From Cohnella phaseoli (GTDB lineage: Bacteria > Bacillota > Bacilli > Paenibacillales > Paenibacillaceae), in contig NZ_QRDZ01000018.1 in NCBI RefSeq assembly GCF_003386235.1, forward strand, positions 124,001 to 188,000: a stretch of DNA of 64,000 bases, in the 5' to 3' direction. Of the stretch, positions 40,106-49,802 are shown in pieces. The notes under the pieces were generated by a model. The model was not told the origin of the DNA and ran no database searches. It saw only the letters and a list, made by a program, of their open reading frames with translations. A program made the translations under genes and the position numbers. Positions within the stretch are counted from its first letter, which is position 1. Each line of letters opens with the position of its first letter.

Positions 40106-40984
40106 CTACCCGTTCACAACCTCGCCGCCATTCACATGCAGCACTTGTCCGGCGACATACGAGGAATCCTCGCTGGCCAAGTAAACATAAGCCGGCGCAA
40201 GCTCGTCCGGCTGTCCGGCCCGTTTCATCGGCGTATCGGAGCCGAACTGCGATACCTTTTGGGCGTCGAACGTTGAAGGAATAAGCGGCGTCCAGATCGG
40301 GCCCGGCGCTACGGCATTGACGCGAATGCCCTGTCCGACGACGTTTTGCGAGAGCGCCCTGGTGAAGGAGACGATTGCTCCCTTGGTCGCCGAGTAGTCG
40401 AGCAAGGTTGGGCTGCCGCGATAAGCGGTGATTGAGGCCGTATTGATAATCGCGGAACCGGAAGCCAGGTGCGGCATCGCCGCTTGCGTCAAATAGAACA
40501 TGCCGAATACGTTCGTCCGGAACGTTCTCTCCAACTGCTCAGGGGTAATCTGCTCGATCTTATCCTGCGGATGCTGCTCGGCGGCGTTGTTCACCAGAAT
40601 GTCCAAACGGCCCAAGGCGCCGACGGCCTGCTCTACCGCTTGCTTGCAGAACGCCGCATTGCCGATATCCCCTTTGATCAGGTGACAACGTCGTCCTTCG
40701 GCTTCCACCTGCCGCTTCGTTTCTTCGGCATCGACATCCTCGTTCAAATATAGAACTGCGACATCCGCGCCTTCCTTGGCGTAGACGATGGACACCGCGC
40801 GGCCGATGCCGCTGTCTCCTCCGGTGATCAACGCGACTTTGCCTGTCAGCTTGCCGGCCGGCTTGTAGACAGGGGATTCGGCTTCCGGGCGAGGATTCAT
40901 ATTCATCTCGATGCCCGGCTGGTTGTTCTGATGCTGAGGCGGAAAGGAGGCGGGACGTTGAGGCGTTTCGGTAGTCGGGGTCAT
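40106..40984 (-). CDS. Short-chain dehydrogenase/reductase (general-stress YhdF/YdaD type)
   Basis: This 292-residue NAD(P)-dependent oxidoreductase has an N-terminal extension of about 45 polar residues before the Rossmann fold. That extension is typical of the YhdF/YdaD/YhxC group, whose Bacillus members belong to the general stress response. The nucleotide motif is TGGDSGIG at 54-61, NNAA is in place, and the catalytic residues are S184, Y197 and K201 (DYSATKGAI). AGGAGA just upstream selects the ATG at 40984 over the one at 41002. The substrate is unknown. Confidence 0.9.
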   Translation of the reverse strand: MTPTTETPQRPASFPPQHQNNQPGIEMNMNPRPEAESPVYKPAGKLTGKVALITGGDSGIGRAVSIVYAKEGADVAVLYLNEDVDAEETKRQVEAEGRRCHLIKGDIGNAAFCKQAVEQAVGALGRLDILVNNAAEQHPQDKIEQITPEQLERTFRTNVFGMFYLTQAAMPHLASGSAIINTASITAYRGSPTLLDYSATKGAIVSFTRALSQNVVGQGIRVNAVAPGPIWTPLIPSTFDAQKVSQFGSDTPMKRAGQPDELAPAYVYLASEDSSYVAGQVLHVNGGEVVNG

Positions 40985-41155
40985 GGAATCTCTCCTATTC
41001 ATCGAAGTATTTATATGTAGATTAAACCAATGCCGCCATCTTTACTCAACTATGAAGATTTCCTTATCATTCCTTTCTGTTCGGAACAAAAGACCATTCA
41101 GAAAGTGTCAAGTTATGTCGATAAATGTCGTATAACTGCGCGGGAGTGTGGGAGA

Positions 41156-43264
41156 ATGGTGAAAAAGAAGAGCGGCTTTTCTTTAACGGCCAAGTTTATC
41201 GCTTGTTTGGCTGTATCCCTGATTGTTGTATTTGTGGTTATGGTGCAGTTGAACTTAAACAGCTTAAAGGAAATGAGTCTTAGCCGGGGAGAGGCCGAAG
41301 CCGAGCTTGCCGGGCAGCAGTTCGGCAGCGAGTTCGAGGGGAAGCTGGAGGGCTTTAAGCAGGAACTCGATATGCTAAAGCGCGTGCTGCTGCAGGCCAA
41401 GGATAGCGGCACCTTGTCTCGGGAGCAAGTGATTGAGTTGCTGAGAGCTACGCTTGAAGATTATCCGGAACTTCTCGGCACCTATACGCTCTGGGAGCCG
41501 AACGCCTTCGACGGCAAGGACGCGCAGTGGGCCGGCAAGTCGTCGCATGACGGAACCGGACGTTTGATTCCTTACGTCGTGCGCAGCAACGGAGAAATCA
41601 TTGTCGAACCGATCGTAGGCTACGAGGAGGAAGAGACCGGAGCTTTTTATCATATTCCGAAGCAATCCCAAAAACCGACCCTGCTTGAGCCATTCGCATA
41701 CGAAATCGCCGGACAGTCGGTGCAAATGACGTCGTTGCTCGTCCCGATTATCGATGCTCAGGACCGTTTTCTGGGCATCGTCGGAGTTGATTTTACGCTG
41801 GAGAGCTTACAGCAGCGAGCAGCGGAGTATACGCCGATGGGCGGTTACGTCACGATGGTGACATTAAGCGGCAATTATGCCGTTCACCCGGAAATGCCGG
41901 AGTTGATCTCGCAGCCATATGGCGACACCACAGGGAAGCAGGCGCTGTTCGCCAAGCTGGAAACGGACGGGGCGAGCAAAGCATACGTAGAAGATGCGTC
42001 AGCCGGGGAATCGCTGCATATGCTGTATCCGATTCGGGTGGCCGAAGCCGGAGTCGTGATGTATACGGAAGCGGTAATTCCTAAGGAACAAATCCTGGCA
42101 TCGTACAACAAGGCCAGATTCGCCGTCCAGGTCGTCAGTGTGGTCGGGATTGTCGTGCTGGGCGTCGTTCTTGCTATGCTGACCCGAATTATGATTATCC
42201 GGCACGTTCGTTCGCTCGCCGGCGTTGTCGGACGAATGGCGGGGGGAGATCTTACGCAGCAGGTAGCCGTACGCAGCAAAGACGAATTCGGTCAGTTGGC
42301 CGGAGATTTCAACCGGATGACTGCCGAACTGCGCGGCATGTTTCACCTGGTGGCGGATTTGTCGATGTCGGTTGGCGCTACGTCCCAGCAATTGACGGCA
42401 AGCGCGGAGCAGACAAGCCTCGCCTCTGAGACGATCGCTAAATCAATCGAGCAGGTCGCAGCAGGCGCCGAGGCGCAAAATCGTCATACCCGCGAGACAG
42501 CCGGGGCAATGGCGGAGATGGCTGCGGGCATTCGCAGAATTTCCGATTCCTCCGAGGCCGTCTCTGCATCCGCCCAGGAGGTGCAGGCACATACCGAATT
42601 GGGCAATACGCGAATCGGCCAAGCGGGAGAACAGATGTCCCGCGTTAGGCACACGGTATCCGAGGCCGAGCAATTGATGGAGCGGCTGGGCGACCGTTCC
42701 AAGGAAATCGGCGGCATTGTCGGTCTGATTTCCAGTATCAGCAACCAGACGAACCTGCTGGCGCTCAACGCTGCGATTGAAGCGGCACGCGCGGGAGAAC
42801 AGGGGCGGGGCTTTGTTGTCGTCGCGTCGGAGGTTCGTAAGCTTGCGGATCAGACGCTGCACGCCGCAGAACAAATTTCGGGCATGATTCGTTCCGTTCA
42901 GGAGGAAACGGTACAGGCTGCGGAACGGATGAAGCAGGGAGCGTTCGAACTCGAGTCGGGAGAACGCTACGTGCTGGAATGCGCAACGATCTTCCGAGCG
43001 GTAGAAGAGGAGATGCAGCGGGTGAACGGGCAGATCCAAGAAGTGTCGGCGATCTCGGAGCAGATGAACGCAGGCTCGGACCAGGTCGGAGCTGCAATCG
43101 GGGAGCTGACGCGGCTTGCGGGAGAAACTGCTGACAGCTCGCAGAACGTTGCATCGGCGTCAGAGGAGCAGCTTGCTTCCATGGAGGAGGTAGCCTCCTC
43201 TTCGGCGGCTCTCAGTAACATGGTTCAGGAGCTGCTTGAGAAGCTTTCCCGGTTTAAAATCTAG
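41156..43264 (+). CDS. Transmembrane methyl-accepting chemotaxis protein with dCache sensor
   Basis: This 702-residue receptor has the classical layout: a transmembrane helix at about 10-32, an extracellular dCache_1 sensor (about 40-310, with YPELLGTYTLWEPNAFDGKD and FLGIVGVDFTLESLQ), a second helix (about 316-340), a HAMP domain (about 342-395) and the signalling domain. The tip reads around SSISNQTNLLALNAAIEAAR. Such sensors bind amino acids or other small molecules. GGGAG at 41142-41146 selects the ATG at 41156; the frame is open upstream to 41030 without a good ribosome-binding site. No other chemotaxis gene is near. Confidence 0.92.
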   Translation: MVKKKSGFSLTAKFIACLAVSLIVVFVVMVQLNLNSLKEMSLSRGEAEAELAGQQFGSEFEGKLEGFKQELDMLKRVLLQAKDSGTLSREQVIELLRATLEDYPELLGTYTLWEPNAFDGKDAQWAGKSSHDGTGRLIPYVVRSNGEIIVEPIVGYEEEETGAFYHIPKQSQKPTLLEPFAYEIAGQSVQMTSLLVPIIDAQDRFLGIVGVDFTLESLQQRAAEYTPMGGYVTMVTLSGNYAVHPEMPELISQPYGDTTGKQALFAKLETDGASKAYVEDASAGESLHMLYPIRVAEAGVVMYTEAVIPKEQILASYNKARFAVQVVSVVGIVVLGVVLAMLTRIMIIRHVRSLAGVVGRMAGGDLTQQVAVRSKDEFGQLAGDFNRMTAELRGMFHLVADLSMSVGATSQQLTASAEQTSLASETIAKSIEQVAAGAEAQNRHTRETAGAMAEMAAGIRRISDSSEAVSASAQEVQAHTELGNTRIGQAGEQMSRVRHTVSEAEQLMERLGDRSKEIGGIVGLISSISNQTNLLALNAAIEAARAGEQGRGFVVVASEVRKLADQTLHAAEQISGMIRSVQEETVQAAERMKQGAFELESGERYVLECATIFRAVEEEMQRVNGQIQEVSAISEQMNAGSDQVGAAIGELTRLAGETADSSQNVASASEEQLASMEEVASSSAALSNMVQELLEKLSRFKI

Positions 43265-43283
43265 GGAGAGAGACAACGAAAAA

Positions 43284-43337
43284 GACAAAATGCCAAGAGT
43301 GCCGCATCACAGCATGCTTCTTGGCATTTTGTCATTC
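43284..43337 (+). terminator. Terminator of the chemoreceptor gene
   Basis: GACAAAATGCCAAGA (43284-43298) and TCTTGGCATTTTGTC (43319-43333) form a perfect 15-bp stem. Confidence 0.85.
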
Positions 43338-43604
43338 TTCGTCAGGGTCAATTCCCCAGAAGATATGGTGGGCGCTACCGGAGTTAGCAAAATAACAAGC
43401 ATCTATAAGGACACATTTTTGCGTATGATCAACCTTGTACACGATGACAACATTCCCGATAATAGTCCACGCGTAGCAGTTAAATGAAAATCAGGAAAGT
43501 CTGAGATTCCGTATGCCTTGCTATCGGGGTCAGAGGATAAAATATACCCGCTTCTCCAAATATGGAAGGGAGGCTATCCAACTGGCGGATAACCTCCTGT
43601 CCTT
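43338..43604. other. Intergenic stretch without a recognisable gene
   Basis: I see no convincing gene here; short frames lack ribosome-binding sites and familiar composition. Near its right end GGAGG-C-TATCC (43569-43579) pairs with GGATA-A-CCTCC (43587-43597). This hairpin lies just behind the spoVR stop and may end its transcript, though the T run is on the plus strand. Confidence 0.5.
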
Positions 43605-44996
43605 TTATACGCTACGCCGGTTCGTCCTCTTGCCGTCGCAAGTGAACAGCACTTTTTTGTCGTCGCAGAATGTTTCCAGATGCACGTTTTTGCCCCACAG
43701 CGCAACGAGATAGGGGAGCGTTCTTTCGACGTACTTCAGGTCCAGCTCGGTGCCCTCGTACTGGTGCGTCACGTACAGCTCGCCGCTTCGCTGATAGTCC
43801 GCATCCGTTACCTCCATATAAGGGAAGCCGCCGTTCACGCGAGAGAATACGAGCTGATCGCGTACGTTCTCCCAGCCTTTATCGGTAATTTTCCACTCCT
43901 GGCCCTTTTTCTCGAAAATGTACAAATCCAGCTCTTCCGTCAGCTCCTTCGTCAAATAATTGCGCAGGAAGGAAGCGTCGGAATCGAGCTCGCGCACTTC
44001 GAATATTTTCTCGCGGCCGAATCTCTTCTCGATATCCTCGAAAATTTTAAGCCCAAGGTAGTACGGATTAAGGGAGTGCTTGGAGGGCTGCACGACCGCC
44101 GAATTCAGCTTGGCGTATTCGACCGTCTCCTCACTCGTCAGCGGCAGCTCGCGCATGATTCTTTGGTGCCAGTACGAAGCCCAGCCTTCGTTCATAATTT
44201 TCGTCTCGATTTGCGGCCAGAAGTAAAGCATCTCCTCGCGGATAATGCTCATGACGTCTCGCTGCCAATCCTCCAGCACAGGAGAAAACTGCTGGACAAA
44301 CCAAACGATGTCTTTCTCCGGACTAACCGGAAAACGTTTGGGATCTTCGTTCGATTCCTCGTTCGCCTGATCCTGCTTTTCCAGATCCCACAGGTCGTCG
44401 TAGGGAGAGGAGAGCTGGTTAGCGCTCCGGTCCTTCTTCTCGCGTCGCTGCTGCGCCTCGATATAATGTTTCCGATCGAGACCGTATGGCTTACGGATGA
44501 CGGGATCGACATGCTCTTGGATCGCCATGACCGCATCAAGGAAGCGTTCAACCTCTGCGGTTCCGTATTCAATCTCGTAGCCGCTGATGCGCTCGGCTGC
44601 GGCGGACATGCTCTCGACCATATTGCGATTGGAGACGGAGAAACGGGCGTTGTTCTTGAAGAAGTCGCAGTGGGCGAGCACGTGGGCGACAATCAGCTTG
44701 TTTTGTACCAATGAGTTGCCGTCGAGCAGAAAAGCGTAGCAGGGATTGGAGTTGATGACGAGCTCGTAAATTTTGCTGAGGCCAAGGTCGTATTGCATTT
44801 TCATCCGGTTAAAAGTCTTGCCGAAGCTCCAATGGCTGAAGCGGGTCGGCATTCCGTAAGCGCCGAATGTATAGATGATGTCCGCCGGACAGATCTCGTA
44901 CCGCATCGGATAGAAATCGAGTCCGAACGTTTCCGCTATTTTCGTAATATCCGATATCGCCGTCTCCAGCTCAAGCTGTTCCTCTTCGCGCATCAT
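43605..44996 (-). CDS. spoVR: SpoVR family protein
   Basis: This 463-residue protein reads as SpoVR along its whole length, with YEICPADIIYTFGAYGMP and RFSHWSFGK early, YELVINSNPCYAFLLDGNS, VLAHCDFFKNN, and INEGWASYWHQRI-type sequence (here MNEGWASYWHQRIM) later. SpoVR is needed for proper spore cortex in Bacillus subtilis. It is widely linked to PrkA and YhbH by gene neighbourhood. The histidines and glutamates in HWSFGK, HVLAHCDF and EGWASYWH resemble a metal site, but the chemistry is not established. Here prkA is in the same window, 15 kb away. The ATG at 44996 was taken as start; the next residue is also methionine. Confidence 0.94.
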   Translation of the reverse strand: MMREEEQLELETAISDITKIAETFGLDFYPMRYEICPADIIYTFGAYGMPTRFSHWSFGKTFNRMKMQYDLGLSKIYELVINSNPCYAFLLDGNSLVQNKLIVAHVLAHCDFFKNNARFSVSNRNMVESMSAAAERISGYEIEYGTAEVERFLDAVMAIQEHVDPVIRKPYGLDRKHYIEAQQRREKKDRSANQLSSPYDDLWDLEKQDQANEESNEDPKRFPVSPEKDIVWFVQQFSPVLEDWQRDVMSIIREEMLYFWPQIETKIMNEGWASYWHQRIMRELPLTSEETVEYAKLNSAVVQPSKHSLNPYYLGLKIFEDIEKRFGREKIFEVRELDSDASFLRNYLTKELTEELDLYIFEKKGQEWKITDKGWENVRDQLVFSRVNGGFPYMEVTDADYQRSGELYVTHQYEGTELDLKYVERTLPYLVALWGKNVHLETFCDDKKVLFTCDGKRTNRRSV

Positions 44997-45317
44997 GACT
45001 AAGCCAAGCCCCCTGTTCTGAACAAAAATTTCACCACCTTATGTATATGTGGGAACGTCTCGGAGTGTGCTTGGAACATTCGGAGGCTCTTATATGATAG
45101 GCCCGATCATGTGACAAGCTGGAACTGCCCTTTATCTACTTCAAGAGTTGGATGTAGCCCAGTCTGGCCTGAGCGTATAACGCTATCTCTGGAGGTGAGA
45201 TCCATATCTTCCGCATACAGGTTGCGGAGGGAATGGACGGATGTCGCTCGCTGATTTATATTAGACTTGTCAAGTTTCGCTCTTGTTCGATAGAATCCAT
45301 GGAAAGGAGCACAAACG
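44997..45317. other. Divergent intergenic region between spoVR and an SLH gene
   Basis: No gene is seen. From 45170 to 45235 three small hairpins can form (AGCGT/ACGCT; TCTC/GAGA around TGGAGGT; TCCGC/GCGGA). TTGTCA at 45267-45272 and TAGAAT at 45291-45296, spaced by 18 bp, may be a promoter for the SLH gene, but this leaves a leader of only about 15 nt. I could not match the hairpins to a known riboswitch. Confidence 0.4.
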
Positions 45318-48300
45318 ATGAAAAAAATGTTTCTGTATGCGCTTATTTTTATGTTGGTTTCTCAGGCGTTTTCGATAGTATGGGGGTCCGGAGAAGCTCA
45401 TGCGGCTTGCAGTCCGGAGGGGGACGGTACAGCAGAATGTCCGTTTGTCATTATGGATGCCGCCGGGCTGTCCGATATTCGGATCGACCTGTCGGCACAT
45501 TACCGGCTGGGAGCAAATATCGATCTGGCTGGGTACGATTACGACGGTGCCGGTCCGGACGCCGGTGGGTGGATGCCGATCGGAGCCATGGATGATAATA
45601 CCGGCAATCTTTTCACAGGAACGTTGGACGGGAACGGCTACGTCATCCGCAATCTGACGATCGACCGCCCTTCCATGAGCTTCGTCGGTCTTATTGGAAG
45701 AATCGGTTCTTCGGGAAACCAAGGGCAACTGCTTAACATTCGCCTGATCGATGTGCAAATTAGGGGGAAAGAAGCAGTTGGGGCCGTATCAGGCAATCTA
45801 ATCGCCGGAAAGATCGAAAGCTCGTATGCAACCGGCAAAGTGGACGCTTTGCAGAGCAACGCAGGAGGGCTGGTCGGCACCGTCACCGGCCAGGGAAGTA
45901 TTTTCGATTCATACGCGGTCGTTAATGTTGGAGGATGGATCAGAGTCGGCGGTCTAGCGGGTATGAATGCCGGTACGATCCGCAACTCCTTCGCGGCCGG
46001 CAGCATCAAAGCGAGCGGTGGCGAAGCCGGGGGATTGACAGGTTATGCCTCGTCGACTTCCATCGTTAAGGATTCATACGCACTGGGGAGCATAATTTCC
46101 GACTCTGGTTCTATCGGCGGACTGATCGGTCGAGGCGACGGCGGCAGCTCCGCTCCGCGGTCCTACTGGAATAAAGACACCACAGGTTGGACGAACAGTG
46201 CCGGGGGAACGGGAATGACGACGGAGGAAATGAAGGAGTCCGGTCCTTTCGCCGATTGGGACCCGACGGTGTGGGGCTTCCGTCCCGGCGAATTGTATCC
46301 GTACTTGCGGGCCTTCGGAATGGGGATCGCCGTCGATCCGCTGGCTGCGACGACGTACAGTCTTCATCCGGGACAGGATACGCTTTCGGTGACAGGCAGC
46401 CTGTTTCACGAAACGGAGGGAGAACCGATTGCCGTCAAGTACGACGTTCGCGACACCTCGAACTTTTCCGTTATTAGCGCGACTTACGGAGCGATATTAG
46501 ACGGCGGCAGCGCGATTCCGCTTAACCGCAAGTTCTCGCTTTCTGGGTTGAGTGACGGAGATTATACGATTACGGTTACGGCCGAGGACAGTCGCAATAC
46601 GACGGTAGGAGGGATGCTTGCCTTTAAAGTGGATACGACGAGTCCGCCTCCACCGTCGATCGATTTCGGAACAAACGGCAGCGAGGCTTGGGTTTATAAC
46701 GCGTCCACCTCGGTGACCGTAAGCGACTCCGGCGGCGGCATAGACTCCTCGACGCTGCAGTATGTATGGTCGACCGACCCGGTGGCTCCTTTCTCCGACT
46801 GGAACCTGTTCTCTAACGGACAGACGCTGTCGAAGAGCGGGGTCGAAGGGGAATGGTATTTGCACATTCGTGCGAAGGACGGTACCGGCAATCCGGCGAA
46901 CGCAACCACGAACCGCTTTCGGATGAACGCTTCGTCCGCGGTACTGAGCGGGCTTGCGCTCTCGGCGGGGGAGCTGGACCCTGCGTTTGTGGGAAGCACG
47001 TTCAACTATGCGGCTAGCGTCGCAGCTGGCATATTCGAAGTTACCGCCACACCGGTTGCGGCGAATGCCGGGGATACGATTGAAGCCAGCGTCAACGACG
47101 GCGAACCGCTGACGGTCGCCAGCGGTTCGCCAAGCGGCCGTTTCGCGCTTCGCGAGGGAACAAATGCACTCCGCATCGTCGTTACGGCGTTGAACGGGGC
47201 GCAGAACTTCTACAACGTGTCCTTATACCGAACTCCGTCGAGCTCAAGTTCGAGTTCGTCTTCGTCTTCGGGGATGGCAGTCGCTCCGGACACGGGCAAG
47301 AATCCGGTAGCCATGGATGCCGATGGCGGGGTGATCGTAACGGTAGACGCGGATAGGATCAAGAAGGTCGCAAAGCCGAAAGGCGACTTCTCAGAACGGG
47401 TCGACCTCGATCAGAGTACGCTGAATGCGGCGCTCGACTTGCTGCGACAAGCCCCCAAGCCGAAGCTGACGATCGCGGCGAGCGATTCCGAACGCGAGAT
47501 TCGGGTGCAGCTGCCTGCCGAATGGTTGGCGCGAACGGATGCGGCCGTTCCGCACGCCGTTATCGAAGTGCGGCTCAATGCCTCCAGCTTCCGGTTCGTC
47601 GTCGGAGAGCTGGATCTGCAAGGGCTGGCGGCGCAGTTAGGGGCGGAAGTGAAGGATTTGAACGTTAACGTAACGATGGAGCGGATTACAGGACAAATGG
47701 GGCAGGAACTTGGCCGAGCGGCGTCCGCGAGCGGCGCCCAATTGATTGGGAATGCCGTCGCTTACCGGATTTCCGCCGAGTCGGCGGTCGGCCACGGCAC
47801 GAATTTCGGAGATTCCGGAATAATGGATACGGTTCGTGCCATCGTACTGGAAGAGAACAGCCGACTGGAGAGCTGGACGGCCGTCCGCTACGATTCCGTA
47901 GCCCGAACGATCTCCTTCGTTCCGGCTAAGCTTGCGCTGCGCCCGGACGGGAAACGGGAGATTGCAATGAGCGCTCCCCAAGACGGCATATACGCCGTGC
48001 TGGCAACGAGTGCAGGATTCGTCGACCTTGACGGGCATTGGGCGAAGAAGGACATCGAGCTGCTTGCGTCCAAGCTGATCGTCCGCGGGCTGTCGGATCG
48101 TCGCTTCGCACCTGACGCGGACGTGACGCGGGCGGAATTCGTCGCATTGCTCGTTCGAGGGCTGGGCTTGCCAGCGAGCCTGGATGGCGGAAACTCGCAG
48201 TTCTCGGACGTTCCTACAGGAGCTTGGTACGCGACCTTCGTGGAAGCGGCTGCGAACACCGGACTGGTCAGCGGTACGGCGCAGGGACGGTTTGCGCCGG

Positions 48301-48584
48301 ACGAGCGGATCACCCGCGAGCAGATGACAGTGATGATCGCTAAGGCTTTGTCGGTCGCGGGCGGACAGGAGGATGCAGCGAATCTGGGGAGTGCGGGAAG
48401 GGAAGCTTTCCCGGACAAGGACGCGATCTCTCCGTGGGCGCAAGCTTCGGTGGCGCAAATGGCTGCTGCAGGCCTTGTCTCCGGCATGCCGGACGGCACG
48501 TTTGCTCCGTCGGAGACGGCTACTCGGGCTCAGGCGGTCGTGCTTCTAAAACGGCTGCTGCGGCACGTCCGCATTATTGAATAG
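45318..48584 (+). CDS. Large SLH-domain surface protein with GLUG repeats
   Basis: This 1088-residue exported protein has a signal peptide (about 1-30) and a repeat region (about 60-330) with GLUG-type units such as GGLVGTVTGQGSI, GGLAGMNAGTI, GGLTGYASSTS and GGLIGRGDG. Ig-like or cadherin-like sandwiches follow (about 340-640, with LSGLALSAGELDPAF in the last one). A serine run (SSSSSSSSSSS near 645) acts as linker, and a further beta domain lies before three C-terminal SLH domains (from about 900). SLH domains bind pyruvylated secondary cell-wall polymer, so the protein is anchored to the wall. AAAGGAG at 45302-45308 precedes the ATG. The role of the exposed part is unknown. Confidence 0.9.
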   Translation: MKKMFLYALIFMLVSQAFSIVWGSGEAHAACSPEGDGTAECPFVIMDAAGLSDIRIDLSAHYRLGANIDLAGYDYDGAGPDAGGWMPIGAMDDNTGNLFTGTLDGNGYVIRNLTIDRPSMSFVGLIGRIGSSGNQGQLLNIRLIDVQIRGKEAVGAVSGNLIAGKIESSYATGKVDALQSNAGGLVGTVTGQGSIFDSYAVVNVGGWIRVGGLAGMNAGTIRNSFAAGSIKASGGEAGGLTGYASSTSIVKDSYALGSIISDSGSIGGLIGRGDGGSSAPRSYWNKDTTGWTNSAGGTGMTTEEMKESGPFADWDPTVWGFRPGELYPYLRAFGMGIAVDPLAATTYSLHPGQDTLSVTGSLFHETEGEPIAVKYDVRDTSNFSVISATYGAILDGGSAIPLNRKFSLSGLSDGDYTITVTAEDSRNTTVGGMLAFKVDTTSPPPPSIDFGTNGSEAWVYNASTSVTVSDSGGGIDSSTLQYVWSTDPVAPFSDWNLFSNGQTLSKSGVEGEWYLHIRAKDGTGNPANATTNRFRMNASSAVLSGLALSAGELDPAFVGSTFNYAASVAAGIFEVTATPVAANAGDTIEASVNDGEPLTVASGSPSGRFALREGTNALRIVVTALNGAQNFYNVSLYRTPSSSSSSSSSSSGMAVAPDTGKNPVAMDADGGVIVTVDADRIKKVAKPKGDFSERVDLDQSTLNAALDLLRQAPKPKLTIAASDSEREIRVQLPAEWLARTDAAVPHAVIEVRLNASSFRFVVGELDLQGLAAQLGAEVKDLNVNVTMERITGQMGQELGRAASASGAQLIGNAVAYRISAESAVGHGTNFGDSGIMDTVRAIVLEENSRLESWTAVRYDSVARTISFVPAKLALRPDGKREIAMSAPQDGIYAVLATSAGFVDLDGHWAKKDIELLASKLIVRGLSDRRFAPDADVTRAEFVALLVRGLGLPASLDGGNSQFSDVPTGAWYATFVEAAANTGLVSGTAQGRFAPDERITREQMTVMIAKALSVAGGQEDAANLGSAGREAFPDKDAISPWAQASVAQMAAAGLVSGMPDGTFAPSETATRAQAVVLLKRLLRHVRIIE

Positions 48585-48802
48585 CACGATCCCGGTTTGG
48601 AGCAAGAAGCCGATACGATGGAACAGTGAGCGGTCCATCATACTGTATGGGGGAGCTTCAACTGTGAGAAATTTAACATTCCGATAACGCAATGTTGTAG
48701 ATCAGTTAATCTTTGGACAAGTATAATACAGGAACCGGGCAATGAAAACCATGTAAACACAGGGAAATACAACAGTGGAAGTCGCAGACGAGGAGGAGAG
48801 CC

Positions 48803-49795
48803 ATGAAAGTAGATTTCCATTTTCATCTAGAGGAAGGGCCTTATTCATTTAATTGGCTGCAGAGAACGGCTAAAGCGCTGGAGGTCGTACCGGGGGAGCC
48901 GAAGCCGGTCGGGGAACGGAATACGCTGCAGTGGATGGAGCATCAGGCGGAGCGGCTGAAAAACCGGCTTGACGAGGGCTGTTTTACGGAGCGATGGTTG
49001 GAAGCCTACTTTATCGAAGGCCGGAAAAAAGGCATCGAGCGGTTTGGCATGGTGGATCATCTGTATCGGTTCGAGGAGTTCCGGGGCTACTATGAGAAAT
49101 ACATTCTGATGGACGACAGCGAGCTGGGGCGTCTGCAGCGTTATTGGTTTGACAGGGTGAGGATGTGCTCGATCGAGGATTTTCTGGGCGCGGCGCGCAA
49201 AATGCAAGCTAAGGGATTTCCGTTGTCCGTTGGCGTAGAGGCCGATTATTTTCCCGGAGGAGAGGCTGAGCTGAAGGAGCTGTTGGATCGCTATGAGCTG
49301 GATTACGTCATCGGCAGCGTCCATTTCCTGGACGGCTGGGGCTTCGATAATCCGGAAGTGAAGGAGATTTACGAGAGCAAGGACTTGCTAGATCTTTATA
49401 AGTACTTGTTCGAGCATGTCAAAGCTGCGGCCAATTCCGGGCTATTCGATATGATCGCGCATCTCGACAATTTGAAGGTGTTTAACTACCGACCCGACGA
49501 GAGTCTGATGATCGACCTGTACGACGACGTCGCGGCGGCGTTGAAGCGAGCAGGCGTGGCTTCGGAGATCAATACGGGGCTTGCCTACCGCTATCCGGTC
49601 AAGGAAATGTGTCCGAGCCCAAGCCTGTTGAGCAAGCTGTATGAACACGGGGTGCCGATCACGCTCAGCTCCGACTCCCACTACCCGGACGACATCGGAA
49701 CTTTGCTCGACGAAGCCGCCGAGCTTGCCAAACGTACGGGGTATAAGGAAATCGTTTATTTCGAGAAAAGAGAACGGCGCACTCTGCCTCTATAA
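48803..49795 (+). CDS. PHP-domain phosphatase (histidinol-phosphatase-like)
   Basis: This 330-residue protein carries the PHP metal-dependent phosphoesterase fold. The metal-binding residues are visible in DFHFHLEE at the start, MVDHLYRFEEF, GVEADYFPG, GSVHFLDGW, IAHLDNLKVF and SSDSHYPDDIG near the end. The set resembles HisK/HisJ-type histidinol-phosphate phosphatases, but PHP proteins have varied substrates and no his genes are near. AGGAGGAG at 48791-48798 precedes the ATG at 48803. A TATAAT at 48722-48727 may be the -10 box, although no good -35 box was found. It ends 7 bp before the foldback element at 49803. Confidence 0.87.
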   Translation: MKVDFHFHLEEGPYSFNWLQRTAKALEVVPGEPKPVGERNTLQWMEHQAERLKNRLDEGCFTERWLEAYFIEGRKKGIERFGMVDHLYRFEEFRGYYEKYILMDDSELGRLQRYWFDRVRMCSIEDFLGAARKMQAKGFPLSVGVEADYFPGGEAELKELLDRYELDYVIGSVHFLDGWGFDNPEVKEIYESKDLLDLYKYLFEHVKAAANSGLFDMIAHLDNLKVFNYRPDESLMIDLYDDVAAALKRAGVASEINTGLAYRYPVKEMCPSPSLLSKLYEHGVPITLSSDSHYPDDIGTLLDEAAELAKRTGYKEIVYFEKRERRTLPL

Positions 49796-49802
49796 AAGCT
49801 TC

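Noticed and set aside
43236..43487. Plus-strand frame overlapping the end of the chemoreceptor gene
   Set aside because: It begins inside the receptor gene, runs through its terminator and shows no ribosome-binding site or familiar sequence.
45170..45235. Possible riboswitch upstream of the first SLH gene
   Set aside because: Three small hairpins can be drawn, but I could not match them to c-di-GMP, T-box or other known classes, so only the hairpins are noted.
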